DNA of 9,507 nt from Candidatus Vogelbacteria bacterium (GTDB taxonomy: Bacteria > Patescibacteria > Paceibacteria > UBA9973 > UBA12445): contig JACQCW010000020.1 of the NCBI GenBank assembly GCA_016201425.1, forward strand, positions 1-9,507, written 5' to 3'. Under the pieces are notes generated by a model. That model was not told the DNA's origin, searched no databases, and saw only the letters and a list, made by a program, of their open reading frames with translations. Position numbers and translations under genes: made by a program. Shown one piece after another: positions 1 to 6,915 of this stretch (its first letter is position 1; every line of letters starts with the position of its first letter).

Positions 1-45
1 TGTGTAGTGTCATAATTAGACATGATACGGATGATTCATCGCTTG

Positions 46-68
46 GGGAGCTCTATTGGGCTCCTTTT
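46..68 (+). terminator. possible weak intrinsic terminator
   Basis: GGAGC at 47-51 can pair with GCTCC at 60-64 around an 8-base loop, with one or two G-T wobble pairs extending the base, and TTTT follows at 65-68. The stem is short and the T run brief, so this is a weak candidate; it could close a gene lying upstream of the window. The rest of 1-193 holds no gene that I can see. Confidence 0.35.
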
Positions 69-193
69 GCGTTAGAATCGATTCTCATTTGGGTGTAATT
101 GTGCGTTGGAGAAGACTGGGCTTTTTAATTTTTTTACTCAATGATATATTTATATCCAGTCTTTTTGAACTTTTATAATAAAGGAGGTTTGAG

Positions 194-616
194 ATGAACT
201 ATACGATAGAGAAATATGGAAAGACAGATTTTTCAGCTCAGTTGGTAAAAGTTGCTTCATTTGATCCATGGTACTGGCCGACACTCGATGAGGTGTTAAA
301 GATTTTTCAGCAAGAGTTTGGTCAAGCTTTTGGGGCTGATCGAGCTACTCATTGGGTAAGCGTATTTTTTGGAGACTGCAGAGTTTGCATTTCGGGTAAT
401 TATGGAAGTATGTATGGCTCTCGGAATTGTTCGCTGCAGTATCTGCTAAATATGGCGAAGAGTCAGTTTGATGGGGTTGATCTTAAGAACTTACGTGTTG
501 TGCAAAATTTTGATAGGTACGAATTCGAGCTTGTTAAGGTTGATGAGAACAATATCTTCGAGGATCGAGAGTTGCCACCTTCCAGCTCGTGGACCAGAGA
601 ACGAGATCATACGTAA
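194..616 (+). CDS. hypothetical protein, 140 aa, unrecognised
   Basis: I do not recognise this protein. The ATG at 194 is well supported by an AAGGAGG ribosome binding site at 181-187 with a 6-base spacer. The product is small, soluble-looking and rich in aromatic residues (FDPWYWP at residues 23-29), with no signal peptide or membrane segment. Three cysteines (62, 65, 79) lie in the middle; C62 and C65 form a CxxC-like pair (DCRVC), but a matching second pair is absent, so a zinc site is not established. The C-terminus is charged and looks disordered (SSSWTRERDHT). Base use lies between the AT-rich housekeeping cluster downstream and the GC-richer DUF7448-like gene. No clear terminator separates it from the next gene, which has its own promoter. 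Confidence 0.75.
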   Translation: MNYTIEKYGKTDFSAQLVKVASFDPWYWPTLDEVLKIFQQEFGQAFGADRATHWVSVFFGDCRVCISGNYGSMYGSRNCSLQYLLNMAKSQFDGVDLKNLRVVQNFDRYEFELVKVDENNIFEDRELPPSSSWTRERDHT

Positions 617-650
617 AAAGTTGCGTACCCGCTGCCCCTGTGGAAAGAAC

Positions 651-679
651 TTGACAATCTAATTTATATAATATATAAT
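651..679 (+). promoter_or_regulatory. consensus sigma70-type promoter
   Basis: TTGACA at 651-656 and TATAAT at 674-679 are separated by exactly 17 bases, a perfect housekeeping sigma-factor promoter. Transcription would begin near 686, giving a leader of about 60 bases before the ATG at 746. It is the best promoter in the window. With no terminator visible after 1111, its transcript could run on into the truncated murA frame and the cluster beyond. Confidence 0.85.
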
Positions 680-745
680 GCAAGAGAAATTGTAAATCAA
701 AACTAACTACTACAGAACACTAACATGTGACACAGGAGGATCGAA

Positions 746-1111
746 ATGTTCGATTACGTTAAGATCAGTGTATTGGTTGGTCAGACTCTTTTCAAGATCG
801 AGAACAAGGACGATGAGCTGATCTTCTGGGGGAACGATGGACGGAAGTTTCGGATGTTCCACCAGCAGTCCTGCTGTGAGAACGTTCGGGTGGAGGATGT
901 CGCGGGTGAGCTCGACGATCTCATTGGTACTCCGATCCTGGTGGCTGAGGAAAGGTCGCAGACTAACCCGGACGCTTCTGAGAGCGGAACCTGGACTTTC
1001 TATGTCCTTCGGACCATCAAGGGCTCGGTGACGATCCGGTGGTATGGGTCCTCGAGTGGTTACTACAGCGAGAGTGTCTCCTTCTGGCAGGTGAAGGAAG
1101 ACGACAACTAG
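746..1111 (+). CDS. DUF7448-like small protein
   Basis: This 121-residue protein resembles, from memory, the DUF7448 family of unknown function, often found in phages and mobile DNA. The visible family-like parts are DGRKFRMFHQQSCCENVRVED (31-51, written as adjoining pieces DGRKFRMFHQ and QSCCENVRVED), then GELDDLIGTPILVAEE (54-69), GTWTFYVLRTIKG (81-93), and IRWYGSSSGYYSESV (97-111). The paired cysteines C43-C44 and the GYYSE motif are the most telling. There is no signal peptide. The ATG at 746 follows AGGAGG at 734-739 with a 6-base spacer. Codon use is GC-rich: a sample at 961-1020 counts 32 of 60 G or C, against 18 of 60 in murA at 1801-1860. A strong promoter at 651-679 suggests high expression. 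The gene stops 16 bases before the murA fragment. The molecular function is unknown. Confidence 0.72.
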   Translation: MFDYVKISVLVGQTLFKIENKDDELIFWGNDGRKFRMFHQQSCCENVRVEDVAGELDDLIGTPILVAEERSQTNPDASESGTWTFYVLRTIKGSVTIRWYGSSSGYYSESVSFWQVKEDDN

Positions 1112-1133
1112 GCTCTGGCATTTTGCCATGGGC
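1112..1133 (+). other. hairpin across the murA' start codon
   Basis: TGGCA (1116-1120) pairs perfectly with TGCCA (1124-1128) around TTT, and GCTC (1112-1115) can continue pairing with GGGC (1130-1133) if T1129 bulges. The structure includes the only nearby ATG of the murA frame (1128) and starts right after the stop of the preceding gene. No T run follows, so it is not a complete terminator as it stands; it could be the stem of one that lost its tail at the junction. Confidence 0.5.
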
Positions 1134-2231
1134 GTAGAGGTTAGACGTCGTTCAAAGGGAGTTTACGAAGTTAAAGTACCTAGAAAAATATCAACTGATT
1201 TACCGAAGGAAATATCAAAAAAGTTTAGGGCATCTATTGTTTTAACTGGCCCCATACTTGCGCGTTTCGGTAAAGTTTCTTTTCCGCATCCCGGTGGGTG
1301 TGTGATTGGCTCAAGACCTATTGATGTTTTTTTAACTGGCTTTGAAAAACTTGGTGCAAAAGTTAGCGAGACTGAGGAGGGATACTCTCTGGTGGCGCAA
1401 AGTGGAAAATTGAAAGGCAATAAAATCTTTTTACGAGTTCCCAGTGTTACTGGCGCACAGACCTTAATGATGGCGGCGGTATTAGCCAAGGGTAAGACTA
1501 TAATTAAAAATGCGCCACTTGAACCGGAGACTAAAAGTTTTGCAGACTTCTTAAATTTATGTGGGGCCAAAATCAAGGGCGCTGGCACTTCGACTATTGA
1601 AATAGTCGGCACAGGGCCACTTAGCGCAAAGGGCCAGGCCTATGTTACGCCGTCAGACAGAATTGAGGCCGGCAGTTTTTTGGTTCTTGGGGCCGTTGCT
1701 GGTAATGATTTGGAAATAAAGAATTGTAATCCTGAAGATTTTGAGGCGCTTATCGAAACCTTAAAACATTGTGGCGTGGAGATGGATGTCGCTAAAAATA
1801 AAATTACGGTATCTTCTAAAAATTTGCCTGATTATAAAACAGCAGATATCAAAACACACGAATACCCGGGATTCCCGACAGACCTGCAGGCACCAATGGT
1901 TGTATTTTTAACTCAAGCTGTGGGGGAGGCTCTGGTTTTTGAAACAATTTTTGAAGGCAGACTCAACTTTGTGGATGAGCTTATCAGGATGGGCGCAGAT
2001 ATTCGACTTTGGGATCCACATCGTGCAACAGTTAAGGGCCCTTCGCTGCTGTGTGGCCGTGAGGTTGAAAGTCCAGATATTAGAGCAGGCCTCGCATTTA
2101 TTATCGCGTCAATTATTGCTAACGGTCAGTCAATAATACATAATGTCCACTATATAGATAGGGGGTATGAGAATATTGAAGAAAGATTACGAAGTATTGG
2201 CGTAGACATCGTGAGGCAGACTTTGGCCTAA
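1128..2231 (+). CDS. murA: UDP-GlcNAc 1-carboxyvinyltransferase MurA, 5'-truncated
   Basis: MurA transfers enolpyruvate from PEP to UDP-GlcNAc, the first committed step of peptidoglycan synthesis, in the cytoplasm. Family motifs are clear: FRAS (33-36), the catalytic-loop PGGC with Cys58 (equivalent to E. coli Cys115), GSRP (61-64), FPTD with Asp252 (E. coli Asp305) and IDRGYE (343-348, Arg of the E. coli Arg397 region). The 367 residues match the family from about residue 57 onward; the usual length is about 420. The missing N-terminus holds the strand-helix segment with the conserved Lys22-Asn23 pair needed for activity. The ATG at 1128 has no Shine-Dalgarno site, and the frame upstream is occupied by the DUF7448-like gene, so no hidden N-terminus is present. 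As it stands the protein is probably inactive: a disrupted gene or an assembly join. The C-terminal end is intact and mreB follows after 21 bases. Confidence 0.88.
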   Translation: MGVEVRRRSKGVYEVKVPRKISTDLPKEISKKFRASIVLTGPILARFGKVSFPHPGGCVIGSRPIDVFLTGFEKLGAKVSETEEGYSLVAQSGKLKGNKIFLRVPSVTGAQTLMMAAVLAKGKTIIKNAPLEPETKSFADFLNLCGAKIKGAGTSTIEIVGTGPLSAKGQAYVTPSDRIEAGSFLVLGAVAGNDLEIKNCNPEDFEALIETLKHCGVEMDVAKNKITVSSKNLPDYKTADIKTHEYPGFPTDLQAPMVVFLTQAVGEALVFETIFEGRLNFVDELIRMGADIRLWDPHRATVKGPSLLCGREVESPDIRAGLAFIIASIIANGQSIIHNVHYIDRGYENIEERLRSIGVDIVRQTLA

Positions 2232-2252
2232 GAAAAAAGTACAATTAAAATA

Positions 2253-3266
2253 ATGGCATTTTTTACTTCAAAAATTGGCATAGATCTTGGGACGGCAAAT
2301 ACGCTTGTTTTTGTTCCCGGACGAGGGATTGTTTTAAATGAGCCATCGGTCGTGGCTGTTTCAGAAATGGATAACAAAATATTGGCTGTTGGTAATGATG
2401 CCAAGGACATGATCGGAAAGACTCCTGACAATATTGTGGCGTACCGACCGATGAGGGATGGTGTGATTGCAGACTATAGAGTTACGGAGGCGATGCTTCG
2501 TTATTATATTAACAAGGCGCTCAAGAAGTGGGATATTTTTAGGCCGGAAGTAATGGTCTCTGTGCCAGCTGGCGTTACTTCTACAGAAAGACGCGCGGTT
2601 ATAGAATCAGCCATTAAGGCGGGAGCGAAAAGTGCTTTTGTTGTAAAAGAGCCGATTCTCGCTGCGATCGGCGCCGGTATACCAATCCATGAAGCCAGAG
2701 GGTACATGATTGTTGATATTGGTGGAGGCACTACTGACGTCGCTGTCATCTCTCTTGGTGGAATTGTATCTTCGACGTCGGTAAAATGTGCGGGCAACAA
2801 GATCGATCAAGCGATCGCTGACTACATAAAAAAAACTTTTAATTTGGCTATCGGAGATCAGATGGCAGAAGAGATAAAAATTAAGATTGGTACCGCCGTT
2901 CCGATGGAAGAGGAACTAAGTCTAATTATAAAGGGGCGAGATTTTATGAGTGGACTGCCACGCACAGCGAATATCACAAGCAATGAAATTGTGAAGGCGA
3001 TCAGTAACGAACTTCGCTTGATTGTTAAGGCAATTAAGGAGGTATTACAAAATACTCCACCTGAGCTCTCGGCTGATATTATCGATAAAGGAATAACAAT
3101 GACCGGCGGTTCTTCTATGCTTCGCGGATTGCCAGAGTTAGTCTATCGAAAGACTGGGGTTAAAGCGACGCTTGCTGAAGACGCGCTCTTTTGCGTTGTT
3201 AAAGGCACTGGAGTCGCACTTGACCATCTTGATGTATACAAGAAATCGATCATTTCAAAAAGATAG
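2253..3266 (+). CDS. mreB: rod shape-determining protein MreB
   Basis: MreB is the bacterial actin homologue that polymerises under the membrane on ATP and organises lateral cell-wall synthesis. The 337-residue length is normal for the family. Actin-fold nucleotide motifs are present in order: phosphate-1 loop DLGTANT (11-17), RPMRDGVI (65-72), VSVPAGVTSTERRAV (103-117), phosphate-2 DIGGGTTD (155-162), EEIKIKIGTA (206-215) and the adenosine motif TGGSSMLRGL (284-293). The start at ATG 2253 gives the usual short amphipathic N-terminus (MAFFTSK) before IGIDLGT. No Shine-Dalgarno site precedes it. A TACAAT at 2240-2245 could act as a -10 element giving an almost leaderless transcript, but no good -35 is visible. 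It lies 21 bases after murA' and 6 bases before the delta'-like gene, consistent with co-transcription. Confidence 0.96.
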   Translation: MAFFTSKIGIDLGTANTLVFVPGRGIVLNEPSVVAVSEMDNKILAVGNDAKDMIGKTPDNIVAYRPMRDGVIADYRVTEAMLRYYINKALKKWDIFRPEVMVSVPAGVTSTERRAVIESAIKAGAKSAFVVKEPILAAIGAGIPIHEARGYMIVDIGGGTTDVAVISLGGIVSSTSVKCAGNKIDQAIADYIKKTFNLAIGDQMAEEIKIKIGTAVPMEEELSLIIKGRDFMSGLPRTANITSNEIVKAISNELRLIVKAIKEVLQNTPPELSADIIDKGITMTGGSSMLRGLPELVYRKTGVKATLAEDALFCVVKGTGVALDHLDVYKKSIISKR

Positions 3267-3272
3267 TTTTGG

Positions 3273-3995
3273 ATGAATCAAATTTTAGAAATATTTAAAT
3301 ATCCAGAAGAGTTACATCACGCTTATTTATTTGAGGGTGATCTGAGTGAGAACCTAGGCTATATAAGAGCTGGTATTGAAGGTGTCATAGGCATGCCACT
3401 TGCTGGTTACCCAGATTACTTTCAATGTGTTAAATCAAATTTTACGGTTTCAGATAGTGAGCTTTTTATTTCGAGACAGTCTACGAAATCATTTACTAAT
3501 GGGACTCGCTTTTTTGTATTATCTGGAGAATCTTTCACTCCAGAGGCGCAAAATAAACTTCTCAAGGTTTTAGAAGAGCCACTTTCTGGGAATCATATTT
3601 TTTTATTTGTTCCTAAGGCTCAAGCATTATTGCCTACCATTTTGTCTCGGCTCATTGTGGTTGCGGGTAATAGATCCATACCGCCCGAGACTAAGGTATT
3701 TGTCGAGGAGTTTATTAGATCTTCTTTTACTGGCAGGATGGTAATGGTCGAAAAGTTTTTAAAAGAGAATGACAACGATGAATCTTCCAAACTGAGGCAC
3801 CGAACCAAAGAAGTTTTTAGTCAAATTGAGAAAAATTTTGCGGAATCCATTCTTGATCAAACAGGGATAGGGGTTAATACGACAACGAAGTTTTTGTCCG
3901 AGCTCATAACTATTGAAAAGTATCTGGACGACCCCGCGCCGTCTGTGAGATTAATTCTTGAATACGTTGCATTTATGTGCCCACCGGGATTTTAA
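3273..3995 (+). CDS. holB: DNA polymerase III delta'-like clamp-loader subunit
   Basis: This 240-residue protein looks like a reduced delta' (HolB) subunit, part of the complex that loads the sliding clamp in replication. The visible AAA+ features are HAYLFEG (16-22), the RFVLSGE-like strand (79-86, TRFFVLSGE) in the Walker B position, FTPEAQNKLLKVLEEP (88-103), which is highly typical of delta'/DnaX, and PTILSRL (121-127) in the sensor/SRC position, with Leu in place of the usual Cys. No Walker A loop (GxxxxGK[ST]) and no zinc-binding cysteine cluster are present. It is short compared with the usual 300 or more residues. Loss of ATP binding is known in delta' proteins, so it is probably functional as a structural subunit. 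The start at ATG 3273 lies 6 bases after the mreB stop with no Shine-Dalgarno site, suggesting translational coupling. Confidence 0.8.
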   Translation: MNQILEIFKYPEELHHAYLFEGDLSENLGYIRAGIEGVIGMPLAGYPDYFQCVKSNFTVSDSELFISRQSTKSFTNGTRFFVLSGESFTPEAQNKLLKVLEEPLSGNHIFLFVPKAQALLPTILSRLIVVAGNRSIPPETKVFVEEFIRSSFTGRMVMVEKFLKENDNDESSKLRHRTKEVFSQIEKNFAESILDQTGIGVNTTTKFLSELITIEKYLDDPAPSVRLILEYVAFMCPPGF

Positions 3996-4019
3996 AAAAC
4001 ACTAAAAGTAATATATAAT
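3991..4019 (+). promoter_or_regulatory. candidate promoter for frr-rseP
   Basis: TATAAT at 4014-4019 matches the -10 consensus. A weak -35 (TTTAAA, 3991-3996, 4 of 6 matches) sits 17 bases upstream, overlapping the end of the delta'-like gene. The predicted start of transcription falls at about 4026, the A of the frr ATG, so the mRNA would be leaderless; no Shine-Dalgarno site is present, which fits. The surroundings are AT-rich, so chance matches are possible. Confidence 0.45.
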
Positions 4020-4025
4020 ATACTT

Positions 4026-4577
4026 ATGAATTATAATTTTTCTCAATTTAAAAAAGACCTGAAGGTCAACGAGGATTGGTTAGTATCAGAATTTTCTAGT
4101 TTAAGAACCGGACGAGTGAGCCCCGCGGTTTTGGATAGTGTAACAGTCGAGTCATATGGTGCCTGGATGCCGATAGCACATGTTGCTGCTATATCAATTG
4201 AGGATGCAAAAACATTGCGAGTTGCACCTTGGGACAGCTCGCTCGTGAAGGGTATCGAGAAGGCTATTATGGCCGCCAACCTCGGTGTTTCGATTGCGCC
4301 AGATAGTTCTGGTATTAGGGTCTCTTTTCCTGATCTTACCGAAGATAGGCGAAAGTCTTTGATTAAAATAGTAAGTGGTAAGTTAGAGGAGGCTCGTGTT
4401 AAAATTCGCCACGAGCGAGACAAGACCATTTCGGATATTATGGCAAAAGAAAAGGCAAAAGAGATCACTGAGGACGAAAGATACAAACTGAAGGATGAGG
4501 TTCAGAAAATGGTAGATGAAGCAAACAAAAGGTTGGAAGACTTGGCTGAAAAGAAGGAGACCGAAATAATGAGTTAA
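4026..4577 (+). CDS. frr: ribosome recycling factor
   Basis: RRF works with EF-G to split the post-termination ribosome. The 183-residue length is close to the usual 185. The L-shaped protein's helical domain is seen in the N-terminal LRTGRVSP (27-34) and in the long charged C-terminal coil, with PDLTEDRRKSLIK (107-119) and RHERDK (133-138). The core domain occupies roughly 35-105. The start ATG at 4026 matches the family N-terminus, which begins shortly before the first helix. No ribosome binding site precedes it. It is followed after 4 bases by rseP; in many bacteria frr and rseP lie in the same larger cluster with uppS, cdsA and dxr, so this looks like a shortened version of that arrangement. 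Confidence 0.96.
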   Translation: MNYNFSQFKKDLKVNEDWLVSEFSSLRTGRVSPAVLDSVTVESYGAWMPIAHVAAISIEDAKTLRVAPWDSSLVKGIEKAIMAANLGVSIAPDSSGIRVSFPDLTEDRRKSLIKIVSGKLEEARVKIRHERDKTISDIMAKEKAKEITEDERYKLKDEVQKMVDEANKRLEDLAEKKETEIMS

Positions 4578-4581
4578 ACCA

Positions 4582-5733
4582 ATGACCATAATCATCTTTA
4601 TTTTTATTCTTGCCGTTTTGGTTTTGTCACATGAGTTCGGGCACTTTTTTCTTGCGAAACTTTTCGGAATTAGAGTTGACGAGTTTGGATTTGGTTTTCC
4701 TCCGCGAATATTTTCTTTTAAAAAGGGCGAGACTATCTACAGCATTAATCTTTTACCTCTTGGTGGATTTGTAAAAATTTTTGGCGAGGATCCCACTGCA
4801 GAAGTTTTAGATAGTGACAATAAGGACGCTGACAGGAGCCTGTATAAGAAGCCTAGATATATCCAGGCTACTGTGATTGTTGCTGGTGTGATTTTTAATA
4901 TAATCCTTGCGTGGGTAGCAATGTCATTCGGGTTTATGTATGGTCTACCTATACCTGACGGTTTTTCTTCATTTGGTCCTGATCCGGCACAAGCGAAGTT
5001 ACTCGTCACAGGTGTCTTGCCGGGATCACCAGCACAATCGGCGGGTTTAAGACCAGGGGTAAATCTCGTTTATTTATCCACGAAAGATAGTTCGATACAG
5101 GATCTTCGTGTAGAGCAAGTTCAAAAGTTTATTGTGTCTCATGATGGCGAGAAGATTTTTGTTGGCTATAAGGAACCAACCAACTCTGGCTTGTTGGTTA
5201 GCGTCGGAATTGGTCCACTCGATTTTAGTTCTAACACAAAGACAGCTGTTGTTATCCCAAGGAAAGGTTTGGTAGAAAATAAACCAGCAATTGGTATATC
5301 AATGAATAATGTGGGTATTGTTAAGCTGCCACTTTTTGAAGCTTTCCATGCCGGTATTCTTGCTGTTTTTTCGTTATTTGTTTCAACATTTTCCGGCTTG
5401 ATTTATTTTGTAGCTGGTCTGTTTACGGGCGCGTCGTCCGCGGTGTCCGTCTCTGGGCCTCTGGGCTTGGTTGGTGTTGTAGGTACGGCAGCAAGTTTCG
5501 GACCTGCTTATCTTCTTGCGTTGATTGCTTTAATCTCGACAAATCTCGCAGTTTTGAATTTAGTACCATTTCCCGCTCTCGATGGCGGACGGTTGTTCTT
5601 TTTGTTAATTGAATCGGTAATTCGGAGACCGCTTCATCCCAAGATTGTTAATGCTCTTAACATCGCAGGTTTTCTTTTTTTACTTGGTGTGATGTTGTTA
5701 GTAACGTATAGCGATATTTTAAAATTAATCTAA
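4582..5733 (+). CDS. rseP: RseP-family site-2 zinc metalloprotease
   Basis: An M50 intramembrane protease that cleaves substrates such as anti-sigma factors or leftover signal peptides within the membrane. The zinc-binding HEFGH motif is at residues 17-21 in the first membrane helix. It is followed by the conserved LLPLGGFVKIFGED (58-71), a second membrane segment near 97-120, one PDZ domain (about 140-215, with the PGSPAQSAGLRPG stretch at 147-159), SGPLGLVG (291-298), and the third zinc ligand in the NLVPFPALDGGR segment (326-337, Asp334). A final membrane helix covers about 358-376. The length of 383 fits the single-PDZ form. The ATG at 4582 is 4 bases past the frr stop, without a Shine-Dalgarno site, so it is probably translated by coupling. 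The substrate cannot be told from the window. Confidence 0.95.
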   Translation: MTIIIFIFILAVLVLSHEFGHFFLAKLFGIRVDEFGFGFPPRIFSFKKGETIYSINLLPLGGFVKIFGEDPTAEVLDSDNKDADRSLYKKPRYIQATVIVAGVIFNIILAWVAMSFGFMYGLPIPDGFSSFGPDPAQAKLLVTGVLPGSPAQSAGLRPGVNLVYLSTKDSSIQDLRVEQVQKFIVSHDGEKIFVGYKEPTNSGLLVSVGIGPLDFSSNTKTAVVIPRKGLVENKPAIGISMNNVGIVKLPLFEAFHAGILAVFSLFVSTFSGLIYFVAGLFTGASSAVSVSGPLGLVGVVGTAASFGPAYLLALIALISTNLAVLNLVPFPALDGGRLFFLLIESVIRRPLHPKIVNALNIAGFLFLLGVMLLVTYSDILKLI

Positions 5734-5742
5734 AAAAGTATT

Positions 5743-6768
5743 TTACTCAGTAGCAACAACTTCACCTTGAAGTATGTCTAAGTAGATAATTGAAATTTCT
5801 AAGTTTTTGGTACCAACAACACGCCAGACTGTTTGGTTATTTCGTTTTACTGTTTTTATTGATAGAACATTATCCAACAGGCCTTCTTTTATAACCTTGT
5901 CTATTACCGAGTTACTTTGAAATTTTATTTCGGTTTGATTTTCATCTTTAGGTATAACGCGTATCACGTTTCCTATAATTTCAAGAGTAGAACTTGGATC
6001 TATGAAGTTGTTTATTTTGACTGTTCCATTTTCATCCATGCCTAATGTTCCATTGAACTTGGTATCACCACCGATTATGTCAACCTTTTTGTGGTTAGAA
6101 CCTGTAACTGGAAGAATCTGAGCTATTGCCTCACTCCTTGTTTCTACTGTTATAACTGGGGCGAAGATTAATTTACCACTTCCTGTTGTGTGCAGCGATC
6201 TGTCAGATAAAAAGTCTAGCAAAATTGTAGAAGTTTTGGCTTTTTCTGATAAGAGGACGCCGTCGATCTTTATCTCATTTGAAGGTAGTTTAACTTCTAG
6301 GGTGGAACCATCCTTGCCAGTTGCGTAAATTTTGCCAATGGTTAGGCGTATTTGATCAAAAGTGTCGGGGGCTAAATTTATATCTGCCAACAATTCATCG
6401 TGGCCAGTTGCTTTTAGCTTCAATAGATCAAATTCTTGAGGAGTCTCTGTTATTGATATCCAACCATTTTTGGGACTGTGTACTTTTACACTACCAATAG
6501 TAAGTAGAATTGAATTTATTGATCCAATGTCCGCAGATTTGTCAGTTATTGCAAACACGAGTTCACCCTTTGACGTTGTTTTTGTAGTGGCAGAATATTT
6601 TGTAGTAGACTGATCTGGATAATTTTTTACTGGGGGTTGAGCTGTCGTTTGTAAATTAGGCGACAAGGTTGGTGCGGTTATTGTCGAGGGAGATGTTGTC
6701 GTCCGCATACTATATAGTCCGGCTAAAATTAAAATACCGATTATAACGAAGATGATTTTTGCTTTCAT
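5743..6768 (-). CDS. membrane-anchored DUF4382 domain protein
   Basis: This 341-residue protein has an N-terminal hydrophobic helix (about 4-20) after MKAK. No lipobox cysteine is visible, so it is probably a membrane-anchored or secreted extracytoplasmic protein. A Ser/Thr/Pro-rich linker (22-66) follows. Residues about 68-212 match the DUF4382 pattern: GELVFAITD, then SINSILLTIGSVKVHS, a WISI strand, EFDLLKL, LADINLAPDTFDQIRLTI and the final KLIFAPVITVET. Residues 225-335 form a second beta-rich region that may be a separate OB-like domain. DUF4382 has no established function. The gene is convergent with rseP (9 bases between stops) and has no ribosome binding site. It shares the AT-rich base use of the murA-rseP cluster. 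Confidence 0.82.
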   Translation of the reverse strand: MKAKIIFVIIGILILAGLYSMRTTTSPSTITAPTLSPNLQTTAQPPVKNYPDQSTTKYSATTKTTSKGELVFAITDKSADIGSINSILLTIGSVKVHSPKNGWISITETPQEFDLLKLKATGHDELLADINLAPDTFDQIRLTIGKIYATGKDGSTLEVKLPSNEIKIDGVLLSEKAKTSTILLDFLSDRSLHTTGSGKLIFAPVITVETRSEAIAQILPVTGSNHKKVDIIGGDTKFNGTLGMDENGTVKINNFIDPSSTLEIIGNVIRVIPKDENQTEIKFQSNSVIDKVIKEGLLDNVLSIKTVKRNNQTVWRVVGTKNLEISIIYLDILQGEVVATE

Positions 6769-6870
6769 TTTCAGTTACTCAATTTATAATTAATACTGCG
6801 TAAATAATATCACAGTCTCCTTATTTTTTAGATAACGAGTTATTAACATGTCAAACAGACCAGAGTATCC

Positions 6871-6898
6871 TTGACATTAATACCAAATTAACTAGTAT
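6871..6898 (+). promoter_or_regulatory. candidate promoter of the SIMPL gene
   Basis: TTGACA at 6871-6876 is a perfect -35; TAGTAT at 6893-6898 is a 4-of-6 -10 element at a 16-base spacing. Transcription would start near 6905, leaving a leader of about 77 bases that contains two hairpins. It lies in the 6769-6981 divergent intergenic region, which otherwise holds no gene. A promoter for the minus-strand DUF4382 gene must also lie here, but I cannot place it confidently. Confidence 0.5.
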
Positions 6899-6915
6899 CT
6901 ACTGAATAATGTGTT

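Noticed and set aside
174..179. TATAAT just upstream of the gene at 194 as a promoter
   Set aside because: Transcription would start near 186, inside its own ribosome binding site (181-188), and there is no -35 at a proper distance; probably chance in AT-rich DNA.
710..1129. Long minus-strand open frame of 139 codons
   Set aside because: It mirrors the DUF7448-like gene, which has a promoter, ribosome binding site and family similarity; the antisense product has no recognisable features.
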